Notes: a model not told the origin generated them from the sequence alone. A DNA stretch of 23,377 nt from Collinsella sp. (GCA_019413955.1 DXMX01000013.1:11012-34388), one strand, 5' to 3'; counted from the stretch's first letter, positions 7,697-16,134 are shown. Program-made: numbers and translations.

Positions 7697-7739
7697 TAAA
7701 ACCTGCCAAAATAAACCTGTCCCTTTTTGGCAGGTTTTA
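7697..7739. repeat. Dispersed 43-bp palindromic repeat, copy 2 (best copy), bidirectional terminator candidate
   Basis: This copy has the most complete arms: TAAAACCTGCCAAAA at the left and TTTTTGGCAGGTTTTA at the right, with a loop holding ACCTGTCCC. Because the stem ends in A-rich and U-rich runs on both strands, RNA from either direction would give a hairpin followed by a U-tract. The TAA stop codon of the M18 aminopeptidase gene (7737-7739, read on the minus strand) is the last three bases of the repeat. Confidence 0.9.
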
Positions 7740-9122
7740 GAGCTCCACGCTTTCGGCTCCGTTGATGGTTAGGTTGCGCTCGTAGAAGGCGGTGAGGGCG
7801 CGGATGGCGTACATCACGTCGCGCACGCCGCCGGTCTCGTAGCTCGAGTGCATGGCAAGTTGCGGCAGGCCCACGTCTACGGCATGCATGCTCGCCTGCA
7901 TGTTCGACAGGTTGCCCAGGGTAGAACCGCCGGCCATATCGCTCTTGTTGGCAAAGGCCTGCGTGGGCACGTCGGCGTCATCGCAAATGGCCTGGAACAC
8001 CGCGCGGCTAAAGGCATCGGTGCAGTAGTGCTGGTTGGCGGCTTCCTTGATGACGATGCCGCCGTTAAGCACCACCTGGTTGCGAGCGTCGCACTTCTCG
8101 GCGTGGTTGGGGTGCACGGCATGCGCATTATCGCAGCTCACGAGCATCGAGGCGGCAAGTGCGCGATGATACGACTCTTCGTCAAAGCCCAGCGATCCGT
8201 TAATGCGGCGCAGCGCGTCGGCCAAGAACGTCGACATGGCGCCCTGCTTGGTCTCGGAGCCAACCTCCTCGTTATCGAAGCAGCAGAAGACCGAAACGTC
8301 GCGCGCGTTCTCGGAACCCAAAAATGCCTGCAGCGAGGTATAGGCACAGGCCAGGTCGTCGAGCTTGGGCGTCGAGATAAACTCATCGGCCCAGCCCCAG
8401 ATGCGCGCATCCTGACGATTGACCAGGAACAGATCGCGGCCCAGGATCTGCTCGGGCTCAACATCCAGCTCTTCGGCGATCAGAGCGTCAAAGTCGCCCT
8501 GCTTCAGCTCGCCGGCGCTGATGAGCGGGCACAGATCAATGGCTCGGTTAGGCGCAAAGCCCTCGTTAACGCCGCGGTTCATGTGGATGGCAAGGCTCGG
8601 GATAATAGCGACCTCGCGCTCGGTGGCAAGCAGGCGGCTCTCAATGCGGTCGCCCTCGCGCACCAGCACGCGGCCCGCGAGCGCCAGCGGGCGATCGAAC
8701 CAGGCGTAGTCGATCATGCCGCCGTAAGCCTCGGTGTTCAGGCGCAGCGTCTCGCCCGCGCCGTCGAGCTCGGGCCCGGCCTTGACCTTAAACGTCGGCG
8801 AATCGCTGTGCGACGCCGTGAGCTGAAAATGATAGTCGCCGGCAACGCCATCCTCGCCCCACGTCGCGGCCAGGTCCTCGCCCACCTTAAAGGCGATAAC
8901 GCTCGAGGTGTTGCGCTGCGTGTAATAGCGACCGCCCGGCTCGATATCCCACGCCGCGTTCTCGGGCAGGTAGGTAAAGCCCGCCTCGTCGAGCTCGGCC
9001 ATAATGGTCGCCGCCGTATGAAACATGCTGGGGCATGCCTCGATAAAGTCGATAAGGTCGTTGGCGGCCTCGATATCATCGGCCGTCACATGCGCGCGCT
9101 CGGGCGTTTCCTGATCCGTCAT
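7737..9122 (-). CDS. M18 family (aspartyl-type) aminopeptidase
   Basis: This is a 461-residue cytosolic di-zinc exopeptidase that removes N-terminal residues from peptides. M18 motifs are present in order: SHSDSPTFKVK with zinc ligand His105, LDDL with the bridging Asp255, DNEEVGS with catalytic Glu285 and ligand Glu286, DNAHAVHPN with Asp331, and a terminal ligand His425 in AMHSSYE. Length is as expected for bacterial family members. The open frame extends to 9233, but the ATG at 9122 has GGGGAG directly upstream and gives a family-like N-terminus, so I use it. The stop codon lies inside repeat copy 2. It is divergent from the linear-amide hydrolase across 161 bp, which must hold both promoters. 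Confidence 0.93.
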   Translation of the reverse strand: MTDQETPERAHVTADDIEAANDLIDFIEACPSMFHTAATIMAELDEAGFTYLPENAAWDIEPGGRYYTQRNTSSVIAFKVGEDLAATWGEDGVAGDYHFQLTASHSDSPTFKVKAGPELDGAGETLRLNTEAYGGMIDYAWFDRPLALAGRVLVREGDRIESRLLATEREVAIIPSLAIHMNRGVNEGFAPNRAIDLCPLISAGELKQGDFDALIAEELDVEPEQILGRDLFLVNRQDARIWGWADEFISTPKLDDLACAYTSLQAFLGSENARDVSVFCCFDNEEVGSETKQGAMSTFLADALRRINGSLGFDEESYHRALAASMLVSCDNAHAVHPNHAEKCDARNQVVLNGGIVIKEAANQHYCTDAFSRAVFQAICDDADVPTQAFANKSDMAGGSTLGNLSNMQASMHAVDVGLPQLAMHSSYETGGVRDVMYAIRALTAFYERNLTINGAESVEL

Positions 9123-9283
9123 GCTCTCCCCTTTCGCTGGGTTGATGGTCCCCTCCAGCATACCCCGCCACGCCAGCGCCGCACTCTTCATTCCGTGCTT
9201 AATTCCGCGCCACTCACCAAGTTGAGCCATCATGCCCGCGCTCCTTTTGCGACAATTGCGCTAACAGGACGAGAGGAGCCGTC

Positions 9284-10369
9284 ATGAAGCCACGTAACAT
9301 TGCCATCACCTGCGGTGTCGCGGGAGTCGCCGTCGGCCTTGCCGCTGCCACCGGTATCGTTTATCACAAGCAAATCAAGTCCGCCGCGTCGCTCAAACGC
9401 TTGACCGGCTACGCGGATGGCTATGACCTGTACGCAATCGACATCGCCTACGACTACGATCTCGATCGCATCATCGCCGCTGGCGTGCGCGACGACCAGG
9501 CCTACATCGATGCCGTGGTGGCGCAGGTGCTGCCCGGTGTGCCGGCACATGTCCAGGCGCCCCAGTTTGCCTGCAGCGCTTTTGTCGCCGTAGATGCCGA
9601 AGGCCGCGTGCGCACCGGTCGCAATTACGACTTTAAGGACGACACCTCGGCGCTGCTGGTGCGCAATCACCCACGCGGCGGCTATGCTTCCATCGGGCTT
9701 GCCGCCCTTAACAACCTGGGCGATAACACTCCGCTTGACTCCGTCGCCGGACGCGCCGCGGCACTCATGGGCCCGTTTGCCCAGCTCGACGGTGTTAACG
9801 AATGCGGCGTGTCCATTGCCGTACTCACCCTGGATTCCAAGCCCTGTGACCAGGACACGCAACGCCCCGTCATCAATACCTCGCTCGCCATCCGTCTGGT
9901 GCTCGACCGTGCCGCCACCACGCAAGAAGCTGTCGACCTGCTTTCCGCCTACGACATGCACGCCATGGCAGGACGCGATTACCACTTCTTTATCAACGAC
10001 GCCGCCGGTGACGCGCACGTAGTAGAGTGGGATCCGCGCGATCCGGACCGCGCTTTCAAAGCGACTCCCGTACGCCAGGTTACGAATTTCTACGCCTGCT
10101 ATGGCGACGAAGTGCTGCCCAACCAAAAGAATGGCGAGCTGGGCCATGGCAAAGAGCGCGCCGTCGCAATCGCCGATGTCCTTGACGCCCATGTCGGTGC
10201 CCAAGACGAGGCAGTCGCTTGGAAGGCCCTGCGCGCCGCAGCGCAAGAGCCCAATCCGGAAGACATCACCAGCAATACGCAATGGTCGGTCGTCTTTGAC
10301 AATACCGAACCCGCCGCCGCTATTAAGCTGCGCCGCCACTGGGGCGACGTCGACGCCTTCGCACTGTAA
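9284..10369 (+). CDS. Linear amide C-N hydrolase, choloylglycine hydrolase/acid ceramidase-like Ntn fold, membrane-anchored
   Basis: This is a 361-residue protein. Residues 7-27 are hydrophobic with a positively charged start, a signal anchor or uncleaved signal, so the catalytic part probably lies outside the membrane. The candidate Ntn nucleophile is Cys97 in ACSAFVAVDAEGRVRTGRN, followed by GRNYDF (112-117), the pattern seen where Cys becomes the N-terminal residue after propeptide removal. Further family positions are NECGVSIAVL (172-181) and NTQWSVVFDN (331-340). Relatives cleave bile-salt, penicillin, N-acylethanolamine or acyl-homoserine-lactone amides; the true substrate cannot be told here. 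GAGAGGAG lies five bases before the ATG. It is transcribed alone, divergent from the aminopeptidase gene. Confidence 0.85.
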   Translation: MKPRNIAITCGVAGVAVGLAAATGIVYHKQIKSAASLKRLTGYADGYDLYAIDIAYDYDLDRIIAAGVRDDQAYIDAVVAQVLPGVPAHVQAPQFACSAFVAVDAEGRVRTGRNYDFKDDTSALLVRNHPRGGYASIGLAALNNLGDNTPLDSVAGRAAALMGPFAQLDGVNECGVSIAVLTLDSKPCDQDTQRPVINTSLAIRLVLDRAATTQEAVDLLSAYDMHAMAGRDYHFFINDAAGDAHVVEWDPRDPDRAFKATPVRQVTNFYACYGDEVLPNQKNGELGHGKERAVAIADVLDAHVGAQDEAVAWKALRAAAQEPNPEDITSNTQWSVVFDNTEPAAAIKLRRHWGDVDAFAL

Positions 10370-10436
10370 GGAACCAAGCCCGTCGGCCTTACGCTCGCCT
10401 GACGTTGTTTACATTTCCATACGCTTGAGCTAACAC

Positions 10437-10471
10437 GTTTTACCCCGTATCAACAGTGTGCGGGGGTAAAC
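10437..10471. terminator. Hairpin between the amide hydrolase and pfk genes
   Basis: GTTTTACCCCG (10437-10447) pairs with CGGGGGTAAAC (10461-10471) apart from one mismatch. It starts 68 bases after the amide hydrolase stop codon. On the plus strand no U-tract follows, so it may be a weak terminator or a regulatory structure ahead of the pfk promoter. Confidence 0.4.
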
Positions 10472-10483
10472 TTATGCGCATGT

Positions 10484-10489
10484 TATAAC
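10484..10489 (+). promoter_or_regulatory. Candidate -10 element of the phosphofructokinase gene
   Basis: TATAAC lies 19 bases before the pfk ATG. The -35 region at the usual distance is G-rich and unlike the consensus, so the call is tentative. Confidence 0.3.
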
Positions 10490-10508
10490 TTGCCCGGAAG
10501 GATTCATC

Positions 10509-11588
10509 ATGCTTAGGATCGGTCTTCTTACCAGTGGCGGCGACTGCCAGGCACTCAACGCCACCATGCGCGGCATTGTCAAAACGCTTATGACCAACAG
10601 CGAAGAGCCTATCGAGATCTATGGTTTTGAGGACGGCTACCAGGGCCTTATCTACAGCAGATTCCGTGTCATGACTCCCGCCGATTTTAGCGGCATCCTC
10701 ACCCGCGGCGGCACCATCCTGGGCACGAGCCGTACGCCGTTCAAGCGCCTGGACACTCCCGAGGCCGACGGCGTCGAGAAGGTGCCGGCGATGGTCCACA
10801 CCTATCATAAGCTGCAGCTCGACTGCCTGTTTATGCTGGGCGGCAACGGCTCCACCAAGACCGCCAACCGCCTGCGCGAAGAGGGCCTCAACGTTATCGC
10901 CCTGCCCAAGACCATCGATAACGACACCTGGGGCACCGAGTTGACGTTTGGCTTTACGAGCGCCATCGACGTCGCTACCAAGTGCATCGACGACATTCAC
11001 ACCACCGCCTCAAGTCACGGCCGCGTGTTCGTTATCGAGATCATGGGTCACAAGGTTGGCTGGATTCCGCTGTATGCCGGCGTCGCGGGCGGCGCAGATG
11101 TCATCTTGATTCCCGAGATCCCCTACGACATGGATAACGTCATCAAGACCATCGAGCATCGCATGGAGACCGGCAGCCGCTTTACCATCGTGGCCGTCGC
11201 CGAGGGCGCTATCTCCAAGGAGGACGCGGCGCTGTCCAAGAAGGAGTACAAGAAGAAGCTCGCCGAGCGCACGAGCCCGTCAATCGTGTACGACATCGCC
11301 AAGGAGATCGAGGCCAAGACCGGTCGCGAGACCCGCGTCGCCATCCCCGGCCACACGCAGCGCGGCGGCCAGCCCGACGCCCAGGACCGCATCTTTGCGA
11401 CCCAGTGCGGCGTCGAGGCAGCGCTCGGCTGCCTGCGCGGCGAGTTTGGCTACATGATTGCCCTGCGCGACGGCAAAATGTGCCACATGCCGCTCGAGGA
11501 TGTCGCCGGCAAGCTCAAGTTTGTCGACCCCCAGAGTGATCTGGTGCGCGAGGCCAAGGCGCTGGGCATCAGCTTCGGCGACGAATAG
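10509..11588 (+). CDS. pfkA: 6-phosphofructokinase (PfkA family, actinobacterial-type group)
   Basis: This 359-residue cytosolic enzyme phosphorylates fructose 6-phosphate in glycolysis. The nucleotide-binding start TSGGDCQALNATMRG (8-22), the GGNGS loop (111-115) and the substrate loop PKTIDND (133-139, catalytic Asp137) are clear, as is the MGHKVGW motif (179-185). At the two positions that track the phosphoryl donor it has Gly114 (ATP type) and Lys134 (shared by PPi enzymes and by ATP enzymes of actinomycetes), which favours ATP. Several usually fixed residues differ: QA for PG in the first loop, Asn113 where Asp or Glu is common, and His181 in MGHK where Arg is usual. The ATG has GGAAGGATTCATC upstream. 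The 14-bp arm of the following palindrome includes the stop codon. Confidence 0.93.
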   Translation: MLRIGLLTSGGDCQALNATMRGIVKTLMTNSEEPIEIYGFEDGYQGLIYSRFRVMTPADFSGILTRGGTILGTSRTPFKRLDTPEADGVEKVPAMVHTYHKLQLDCLFMLGGNGSTKTANRLREEGLNVIALPKTIDNDTWGTELTFGFTSAIDVATKCIDDIHTTASSHGRVFVIEIMGHKVGWIPLYAGVAGGADVILIPEIPYDMDNVIKTIEHRMETGSRFTIVAVAEGAISKEDAALSKKEYKKKLAERTSPSIVYDIAKEIEAKTGRETRVAIPGHTQRGGQPDAQDRIFATQCGVEAALGCLRGEFGYMIALRDGKMCHMPLEDVAGKLKFVDPQSDLVREAKALGISFGDE

Positions 11589-11762
11589 CCTCGGCTGGAA
11601 CCGCCCCCATCGGAGCCCCCAGGGCTTACCTCCCAAATCGTCCTCGGACATGTCAGGACCCCGCCGTGCGCTTCGCGCGGCGGGGTCCTTCCGTCCTGCG
11701 GAAAGATTTGGGAGGTAAGCCCTGGGGCCTCCTGCGGTAACTGGGGAGGCCGAGGCTATTCG
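11582..11762. repeat. 181-bp triple-nested palindrome overlapping the pfk stop codon
   Basis: Outer arms CGAATAGCCTCGGC (11582-11595) and GCCGAGGCTATTCG (11749-11762) are perfect reverse complements (14 bp) and the left one contains the pfk TAG. Middle arms 11617-11638 and 11706-11727 are a perfect 22-bp pair containing AGGGCTTACCTCCC. The inner hairpin is AGGACCCCGCC (11655-11665) with GGCGGGGTCCT (11679-11689). The whole could fold into one long rod in RNA or a cruciform in DNA. It may terminate pfk, but the three separate, very good stems exceed what a terminator needs. Confidence 0.75.
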
Positions 11763-11794
11763 CCTTCTTGCTGCGGGTGCCTGACCTGAAATTC

Positions 11795-11861
11795 AGTTGC
11801 GGTGAAATAGTTCCTGCTTAGCCCGCAAATGGCTGAATCTAAGAACTATTCCACCGCAACT
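11795..11861. repeat. 19-bp inverted repeat in the 11.6-12.2 kb non-coding region
   Basis: Left arm 11795-11813 (AGTTGCGGTGAAATAGTTC) and right arm 11843-11861 pair at 18 of 19 positions, the exception being a T-to-C change; the loop is 29 bases. Confidence 0.65.
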
Positions 11862-11930
11862 TACGAATGATCGGAGCGGCTACAGCACAAGCGTCGGCGT
11901 TCGTTTGATGGTCCGCCACGAAAAGGAGCC

Positions 11931-12058
11931 ATCTACTACGTTTAACTCGATGGGGCCAACCATGACCGCATTTTTCGAAAAGCGACAGGCCTTCTACCTG
12001 CGGTTTTATTTTTCGTTTTCCCGGCATGGTTGAGGGTATCCAATTAAACGTAGTAGAT
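11931..12058. repeat. 128-bp imperfect palindrome in the 11.6-12.2 kb non-coding region
   Basis: The ends ATCTACTACGTTTAA (from 11931) and TTAAACGTAGTAGAT (to 12058) are perfect reverse complements. The similarity continues without gaps to CAACCATG (11957-11964) and CATGGTTG (12025-12032), about 27 of 34 positions in all. The centre is AT-richer and holds two copies of ATTTTTCG. The interval 11589-12192 as a whole contains three palindromes and no coding frame I can support. Confidence 0.65.
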
Positions 12059-12192
12059 AGGCCCATTTTGTGGCATACGGCCCATTCAAGCCCAATCTCG
12101 AAGGCTAAAGAGAGCCTCTCATCCACGCTTGCGAGCGAAAACCAAATAGAATGAAAGGCAAATGGAAAGCCCGTTTGACGAGCGGAGGACAT

Positions 12193-12513
12193 ATGCGGGA
12201 CGTAGCCGAAAGCGACTGGAAGCTGTTTAAGAAAATGCTTCCTCAATGGCAAGAACGTTATATGGAAAAGCTCATCGGCCAGTACGTTGAGATGCTGAAC
12301 GGCGACAGTGAAGCGTCCAGTAGATTTTGGGCACTAGAAGAGCGCCTCAATAGAGACAAGCTGTCCTCAGGCGTAATTGCAAACGACATTCGCCGCAGCA
12401 CAATGCACCGCGAGATAGCCAATTTGCTTATCGACAGCGTGATCGCCCTCGACGACCTTGACGGTTTTACCGAGGACATTAAGAGCTATGCGCAACACTG
12501 GATTGGCCAGTAA
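12193..12513 (+). CDS. Small conserved-looking protein of unknown function
   Basis: This is a 106-residue, mostly helical, soluble protein with no membrane segment or signal. Features are an aromatic N-terminal helix (DWKLFKKMLPQWQERYMEKL), a central FWALEERLNRDK, and a C-terminal acidic helix containing LDDLDGFTEDI. It resembles a family of uncharacterised small proteins of gut Firmicutes and Actinobacteria that databases sometimes label multidrug transporter, a label with no support in this sequence. I recall that similarity from memory and cannot verify it. I chose the ATG at 12193 because GGAGG lies four bases upstream; the longer frame from 12151 has no ribosome site. Codon use is more AT-rich than in its neighbours. 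It stands alone between a palindrome cluster and a strong hairpin. Confidence 0.7.
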   Translation: MRDVAESDWKLFKKMLPQWQERYMEKLIGQYVEMLNGDSEASSRFWALEERLNRDKLSSGVIANDIRRSTMHREIANLLIDSVIALDDLDGFTEDIKSYAQHWIGQ

Positions 12514-12545
12514 GAGCACCGAACGACAAACATCCCCAGCAAAAC

Positions 12546-12589
12546 GGGGCAAACGCCGGACCACCTAATGGTTGTCCGGCGTTTGCCCC
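12546..12589. terminator. Strong hairpin between convergent genes
   Basis: A perfect 16-bp stem, GGGGCAAACGCCGGAC (12546-12561) with GTCCGGCGTTTGCCCC (12574-12589), has a 12-base loop and starts 33 bases after the small gene. It is followed within two bases by repeat copy 3. On the minus strand the stem is followed by GTTTTG, so it could serve the permease gene too. The motif CCGGCGTTT recurs in the hairpins at 6398 and 7458. Confidence 0.65.
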
Positions 12590-12591
12590 GA

Positions 12592-12630
12592 TAAAACCTG
12601 CCAAAATAAACCTGTCCCTCTTTGGCAGGT
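12592..12630. repeat. Dispersed 43-bp palindromic repeat, copy 3
   Basis: The copy starts TAAAACCTGCCAAAA and ends CTTTGGCAGGT; its right outer TTTA is absent. The left flank GTTTGCCCCGA matches copies 1 and 2. The minus-strand TAA stop of the ABC permease gene begins at the right edge of the copy (12630-12632). Confidence 0.9.
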
Positions 12631-15395
12631 TACTCGGCGCTCTTGAGGGCGCCGACCATGTCGATCTTATTGAGGGTACGGTTGGTGGCGAGGTTGACGA
12701 TAAACGTAAAGCCGAAGGAAAGCACCACGGCAAGCACGTAGCTCAGCGGCTCGACTTCGACGTCAAAGTACAGCGACGGCATCTGCAGGATGTACGTAAA
12801 GCTCTCGGCAAGCAGGCCACCCAGCGGCACGCCCAGTGCGGTGCCAATCGCCGTGAGGATCAACGTCTCCTTGTTGACGTAATGGTGTACCTCGCCACGG
12901 CGGAAGCCCAGCACCTTGATGGTCGCCAGCTCGCGCTCGCGCTCGGAGATATTCGTGTTGGACAACGTAAACACCACCACAAACGACAGGCACGCCGCCA
13001 TAAAGGTCACGAGCACCACGACGGAATTGATGATAGTGAAGTTCGCCTCGTAGTTCTGCCAATGTTCGGCCGTGCTCGAGATGGTGAGCCAACCGTCACT
13101 CTTAAGATTCTTGCTAAACGCAATCTGGTCGGCCGACGAGCCCTTAAGCAGCACAAAGATGCCGTTAAGACGCGCGCTTCGGCCGAACGCGCGCTCATAG
13201 GTGCCCTGCGTCATATAGAGCGTGTTGCCCAAATAGTTGAGCGAGATGTCGCTGACTTTGACCTTGGCGACGTTGAGCGACGAATCCTGGACCTGCGCCG
13301 TGTCGCCCGGCTGAATCCCAAGAACCAGCTGTGAACTCTTGCTCAGATACACGTCTCCGTCACGCAAAGACAGTGGCTCTTTGGACTCATCCTCGAGACG
13401 CGCGTAGTCGTCCAGGTCGTTCGTGCGGTCATCGGGCACCACGATCAGCTGCACGGTCTCGCTCTTGCCGCCAAATGTAAAGGTGACGTTGTCGGTCATA
13501 ATCGGCAGCGTCGAAGTCACGGTCACGTCGGAATCCTTGGCTGCGCTTCGCTCATCCAATGCCGCGCACGTCTGCGAAAAATCGTCGGGATTGGCAACCG
13601 CCAGCAGGTCATAGCGCGTGATATGCCCGTACTGCTTGGGCGAAAGCGCCACCGACGTATCGCGGATGCCCATGCCGCAAATCACAAGCGCCGTACAGCC
13701 CGCGATGCCAAAGATGGTCATAAAGGCGCGCTTTTTGTAACGGAATAGGTTGCGTGCAGCGACCTTGTTCAAAAAGCCCATGCGGCGCCAGATAAAGCCG
13801 ATGCGCTCGAGCAAGATGCGCGAGCCGGCGCGCGGGGCCTTGGGGCGCATGAGCGAGGCCGGAGTCTCGGCCATCTCGTGGCGGCAGGCGATAATCGTGG
13901 CGCCCACCACGCCCACGGCAAACAGCGCCACCGAGACGATCGAGGACACGATGTCGTACGAAAGCAACATCTGGGGCAGCGAGTACATGTCGTCGAACAC
14001 CGTAAACAAGAACAGCGGCAGGCCCACAAATCCGATGATGTTGCCGAGCACGCCGCCGATCAGACAAGCCCACAGCGCATAGTCCACGTATTTGGACAGG
14101 ATGCGTCCGCGCGAATAGCCGAGCGCCTTATACAGGCCGATGAGCGTGCGCTCCTCCTCGACCATACGCGTGGCGGTGGTAAGGCTGATGAGCACGGCGA
14201 CGATAAAGAAGATGAACGGGAACACCGTGGCGATGGCTTCAATTGACGAGCTATCGCTCTCCACGCTCGAGTAGCTTGCGATATTGCCGCGGTCCTGGAT
14301 GTACCAGGTGCATTCTCCCAGATCGGAAAGCTCGGCGCGGGCGTCGGCAAACTGTTGGTCGGCGGCGGCACGGCGCTGGTCCAGGTCGGCTTGCGCCTGC
14401 GCACGCTCGTCGCTGCCCTCGGCCATGCGATTGATGTTGTCCTGCTCGATCCCAAAGAGCATGGCGGCCTGACGCTCGGCCGCATCCAAGCTTGTCGGCG
14501 TGTCGACCGTCAGCTCCTGAGCGCGCGCCTTCTCACGCTCCTCGCGGATCTTCTCTATATTGCCCTTGACCTCATTGATCTTTGCCGCGTAGGCATCCGA
14601 ATATGAGTTGAGATCCTTGGCTCCCTCGACGACCACGTGGACCGCGGAGTAGGAAGAAGATGTCGCGGCGTCCTCGCTCACATAGAACTTATAGTCCGCC
14701 GCCGAGGCGGCACGGAAGGCGTTGACCGTCGAGTCGGAGCTCACATCAGTGGGATCGAGAACCTCGGCCGTGATGGTGTAATCGCCATCGGCAAACTGAT
14801 CCTTGGCGCTTTGGTTCGACGAGCTCGCATCGTTGGCAGCAAAGCTCACCGTATCGCCGAGCTTTTTGCCCGAAGCCTTCAGGAACTTCGAAGTCACCGC
14901 GACCTCATCGGCGCTCTCGGGCAAATCGCCGTTCACGAGCACTGGCTGATCGATATTCTCCTTGGAGAGACTTTGCACGACCACGCGCTCGCGCGTTGTG
15001 CCCACGGCGGTGTAGGCGGTCTCGGTGTAGATGCCCTCGGCCGTTTCGACGCCATCGACCTCTTGGATGGCGTCGAGATCATCGTCAGTCAGGCCATAGG
15101 TCGACTGCACGTTAATGTCATAGACATTTTGCTGGTCGAAGTAGGCGTCAACCGAATCGCACAGGTCCTCGCAACCCGCCTTAAGGCCGCACATCACGCT
15201 CACGCCGAGCGCGGTGATCACGACGATAGACAAGAAGCGTTTGAGGCTGCCGCGAATCGTGCGGTAGACACCGCGGCGAAACACCGTCGGCACCATATCG
15301 TTTGAGCTTTGGGCAGTGCGGTAGGTCGTAAAATCCTGCTCGCGCTCCGTGTTCTGCGCGTCGCGGCGTTGGCTGTTTTGGCGGTCCTGATCCAT
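12630..15395 (-). CDS. Large FtsX-like ABC transporter permease
   Basis: This is a roughly 921-residue membrane protein built as two FtsX-type halves. A first membrane segment lies near residues 54-70. A long extracellular domain (about 75-380) ends in a charged coiled-coil stretch (about 265-360). Three further segments fall near 390-412, 440-466 and 485-504. A fifth, near 557-576, opens a second half with an extracellular domain of about 200 residues and three C-terminal segments. This layout is that of MacB/LolCE-like mechanotransmission permeases, which move or extrude substrates outside the membrane rather than pump them through. The ATPase gene lies immediately upstream. The start is uncertain: an ATG at 15395 (used here) sits 5 bases after the ATPase stop, while a GTG at 15407 would overlap it; neither has a strong ribosome site. 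Confidence 0.9.
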   Translation of the reverse strand: MDQDRQNSQRRDAQNTEREQDFTTYRTAQSSNDMVPTVFRRGVYRTIRGSLKRFLSIVVITALGVSVMCGLKAGCEDLCDSVDAYFDQQNVYDINVQSTYGLTDDDLDAIQEVDGVETAEGIYTETAYTAVGTTRERVVVQSLSKENIDQPVLVNGDLPESADEVAVTSKFLKASGKKLGDTVSFAANDASSSNQSAKDQFADGDYTITAEVLDPTDVSSDSTVNAFRAASAADYKFYVSEDAATSSSYSAVHVVVEGAKDLNSYSDAYAAKINEVKGNIEKIREEREKARAQELTVDTPTSLDAAERQAAMLFGIEQDNINRMAEGSDERAQAQADLDQRRAAADQQFADARAELSDLGECTWYIQDRGNIASYSSVESDSSSIEAIATVFPFIFFIVAVLISLTTATRMVEEERTLIGLYKALGYSRGRILSKYVDYALWACLIGGVLGNIIGFVGLPLFLFTVFDDMYSLPQMLLSYDIVSSIVSVALFAVGVVGATIIACRHEMAETPASLMRPKAPRAGSRILLERIGFIWRRMGFLNKVAARNLFRYKKRAFMTIFGIAGCTALVICGMGIRDTSVALSPKQYGHITRYDLLAVANPDDFSQTCAALDERSAAKDSDVTVTSTLPIMTDNVTFTFGGKSETVQLIVVPDDRTNDLDDYARLEDESKEPLSLRDGDVYLSKSSQLVLGIQPGDTAQVQDSSLNVAKVKVSDISLNYLGNTLYMTQGTYERAFGRSARLNGIFVLLKGSSADQIAFSKNLKSDGWLTISSTAEHWQNYEANFTIINSVVVLVTFMAACLSFVVVFTLSNTNISERERELATIKVLGFRRGEVHHYVNKETLILTAIGTALGVPLGGLLAESFTYILQMPSLYFDVEVEPLSYVLAVVLSFGFTFIVNLATNRTLNKIDMVGALKSAE

Positions 15396-15400
15396 GGGCG

Positions 15401-16102
<702 letters not shown>

Positions 16103-16134
16103 CGATTAATTCCCATCTGGTCGGATAACTCTTT

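Noticed and set aside
7848..9287. 479-codon frame on the plus strand opposite the M18 aminopeptidase
   Set aside because: The minus-strand protein carries all M18 zinc motifs. The opposite frame has no recognisable domain.
9230..10339. 369-codon frame on the minus strand opposite the amide hydrolase
   Set aside because: The plus-strand gene has a strong ribosome site and clear catalytic motifs. The opposite frame has none and reflects GC-rich codon bias.
11839..12252. 137-codon open frame on the minus strand through the palindromes
   Set aside because: It overlaps the start of the better supported plus-strand gene, has no ribosome site and follows the inverted repeats, so it is most likely a by-product of the repeat sequence.
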